A stretch of 64,000 bases of DNA from JACCXE01 sp963718605 (lineage in GTDB: Bacteria; Actinomycetota; Acidimicrobiia; Acidimicrobiales; JACCXE01). Both the position numbers and the translations under genes were made by a program. The notes under the pieces were generated by a model. It was not told the DNA's origin and did not search any database. It saw nothing but the letters and a program-made list of their open reading frames with translations. Below, piece by piece: positions 62,874 through 64,000 of this stretch (position 1 is its first letter; each line of letters opens with the position of its first letter). The DNA lies in assembly GCA_963718605.1 (NCBI GenBank), contig OY970363.1:1736001-1800000 (forward strand), given 5' to 3'.

Positions 62874-64000
62874 GAAACCTGCCCGTCGTCGTGCTCCTGG
62901 GCGTCGCGAGCGGGTTGCAGATCGGGCTCCTCGCGATCGGCCTCGTGCTCGTCTTCCGGGCCAACCGCTTTATCAACCTCGCCCAGGGACAGATGGGGTC
63001 CATCGCCAGCGCCTCGCTGGCCGTGCTGGTGTTCCGCTTCGACGCCCCCTACTGGGTCGCCCTGCCCGTCGCGCTCGTGCTCGGCGCGGCCACCGGCGCC
63101 CTCGTCGAACGGCTCCTCATGTGGCGGCTGTTCGACAAGTCGCGCCTCGTTCTGCTCGTCGCGACCATCGGCATTTCGCAGATTGTTCTGCTGGTCGTGC
63201 TCGCGGGGCCCTTAAAGCCCGACGCGGCGCGCCTGACAACCGATGGCTTTCCGCAACCCTTCAAGATGCACTGGCGGGTCGGCAGCGCGGTGCTCACGTC
63301 GAGCCAGATTCTCACGCTGATCGTGGCGCCGATCATCGCGATCGCGCTCACCCAGCTGCTCGCCCGCACCCAGATGGGTCGCGCCATTCGCGGCGCGGCG
63401 TCAAACCCGGACGCGGCGCGCCTGTCGGGCATCTCGGTGCGGCGCGTGTCGCTCATCGTGTGGACGCTGGCCGGGCTCCTCTCGTCGATCGGCGCCGTGC
63501 TCTACGCGCCCACGCAACCAGCGGTCGGGTTCACCGACAGCGGGCCGGGTTTGCTGCTGCGTGGCCTCGCCGCCGCGCTGATTGCCGGGCTGTTCGACTT
63601 CAGGATCGCGGTGTTGGCTGGCGTCGCGATCGGCATCGTCGAGCAGGCGACGATCTTCTACACCGACGTCCCCGGTCTTACCGACGTGGTGCTCGCGCTC
63701 GTGCTGGCCGGCGCGCTGTTGTTGCGTTGGCGGGCGTTGGCCGACGCGAGCAGGGCCAATGACACGCTCGTTGTCGAGCGCTCGGTCGAGACGCTGCCCG
63801 AGGCAGTGCGCGACCGGTTCGTGGTGCGCCACGCGGGCCGGCTCGGCTGGCTCGCGCTGCTCGGGCTGGTCGCGGCGGCACCGCTGTTGCCGGGTCTGCA
63901 GACCCAGGAGCGGGCGGTGTTCCTGGTATTCATGGTCGCCTTCGCGATCACTGGCCTCGGCATCACGCTGCTCACGGGCTGGGCGGGGCAGGTGTCGCTC
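62870..64000 (+). CDS. Fused LivH-LivM-type ABC permease (partial at window end)
   Basis: From ATG 62870, 377 codons are open to the window edge. The first part is a LivH permease (GLQIGLLAIGLVLVFRANRF, INLAQGQMG, the EAA-like MGRAIRGAASNPDAARLSGI loop, GLLLRGLAAALIAGLFDF). After a charged linker (DRFVVRHAGR) new helices begin, with AFAITGLGITLLTGWAGQVSL, the typical LivM start. So both permease halves are in one chain. The C-terminus lies outside the window. Confidence 0.88.
   Translation, partial: MRNLPVVVLLGVASGLQIGLLAIGLVLVFRANRFINLAQGQMGSIASASLAVLVFRFDAPYWVALPVALVLGAATGALVERLLMWRLFDKSRLVLLVATIGISQIVLLVVLAGPLKPDAARLTTDGFPQPFKMHWRVGSAVLTSSQILTLIVAPIIAIALTQLLARTQMGRAIRGAASNPDAARLSGISVRRVSLIVWTLAGLLSSIGAVLYAPTQPAVGFTDSGPGLLLRGLAAALIAGLFDFRIAVLAGVAIGIVEQATIFYTDVPGLTDVVLALVLAGALLLRWRALADASRANDTLVVERSVETLPEAVRDRFVVRHAGRLGWLALLGLVAAAPLLPGLQTQERAVFLVFMVAFAITGLGITLLTGWAGQVSL

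Overview
The window is a stretch of high-GC chromosome. GTG and TTG starts are common and many adjacent genes overlap by 4 bp (ATGA or GTGA). Gene content points to an actinobacterium, most plausibly of the class Acidimicrobiia: a PknB-like kinase, an EssC/EccC-like FHA ATPase, a class-E-sortase type LAETG surface protein, a hydrolase-adenylate cyclase fusion of the Rv1900c type, Ppk/Ppx and many TetR regulators. The class-level placement is inference from gene content; no rRNA is present.

Layout. 0-3.8 kb: a frameshifted membrane Fe-S oxidoreductase cut by the window edge, a cNMP-binding protein, a winged-helix protein and phosphoglycerate mutase. 3.8-18.1 kb: the most unusual block. It holds a Ser/Thr kinase, translationally coupled to an FHA/FtsK-SpoIIIE ATPase with three ATPase domains, then a secreted repeat protein, a small lipocalin-like protein, a membrane cyclophilin, and a giant secreted protein of about 18 repeats ending in an LAETG sorting signal. 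The two repeat proteins belong to one family. 18.2-32 kb: metallo-hydrolase and HAD enzyme, cupredoxin lipoprotein, ABC exporter, a frameshifted FkbM methyltransferase, alpha/beta hydrolase-cyclase, tRNA-Ser(CGA), TadA, a secreted caspase-like protein, and the polyphosphate pair Ppx/GppA and Ppk1. 32-36.4 kb: SRP RNA, tRNA-Ser(GGA), a UbiB-kinase/ferritin-like fusion coupled to a TetR gene, and a second cNMP-binding protein. 36.4-43 kb: a secreted double-PHP/BNR protein, then dnaX-ybaB-recR. 42.9-44 kb: three copies of a 47-bp perfectly centred dyad element around an AbiEi/DUF559-like gene. 44-53.5 kb: thiolase, a second TetR plus di-iron pair, an MDR reductase with methylmalonyl-CoA epimerase, tandem serine beta-lactamase-like paralogues, YdeI-like protein and amidohydrolase. 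53.5-64 kb: a catabolic locus. A seven-gene minus-strand operon (Rieske oxygenase, SnoaL-like protein, P450, secreted protein, two APH-like kinases, one unknown) diverges from an SDR; a TetR gene follows, and then a Liv-type ABC importer with a fused LivH-LivM permease that runs off the window.

How parts work together. The kinase/FHA-ATPase/repeat-protein block could be a phospho-regulated export system for a repeat-built, possibly amyloid-like cell-surface fibre (inference; no WXG100 protein or sortase lies in the window). The last 10 kb looks like uptake plus oxygenase-based breakdown of a hydrophobic ring compound. A shared AT-rich motif, ATAAATGA-N9-CATAT, in both divergent promoters suggests one TetR controls uptake and catabolism. 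Three single-base frameshifts (near 1221, 23400 and 25700), each repaired by removing one base, may be assembly errors.
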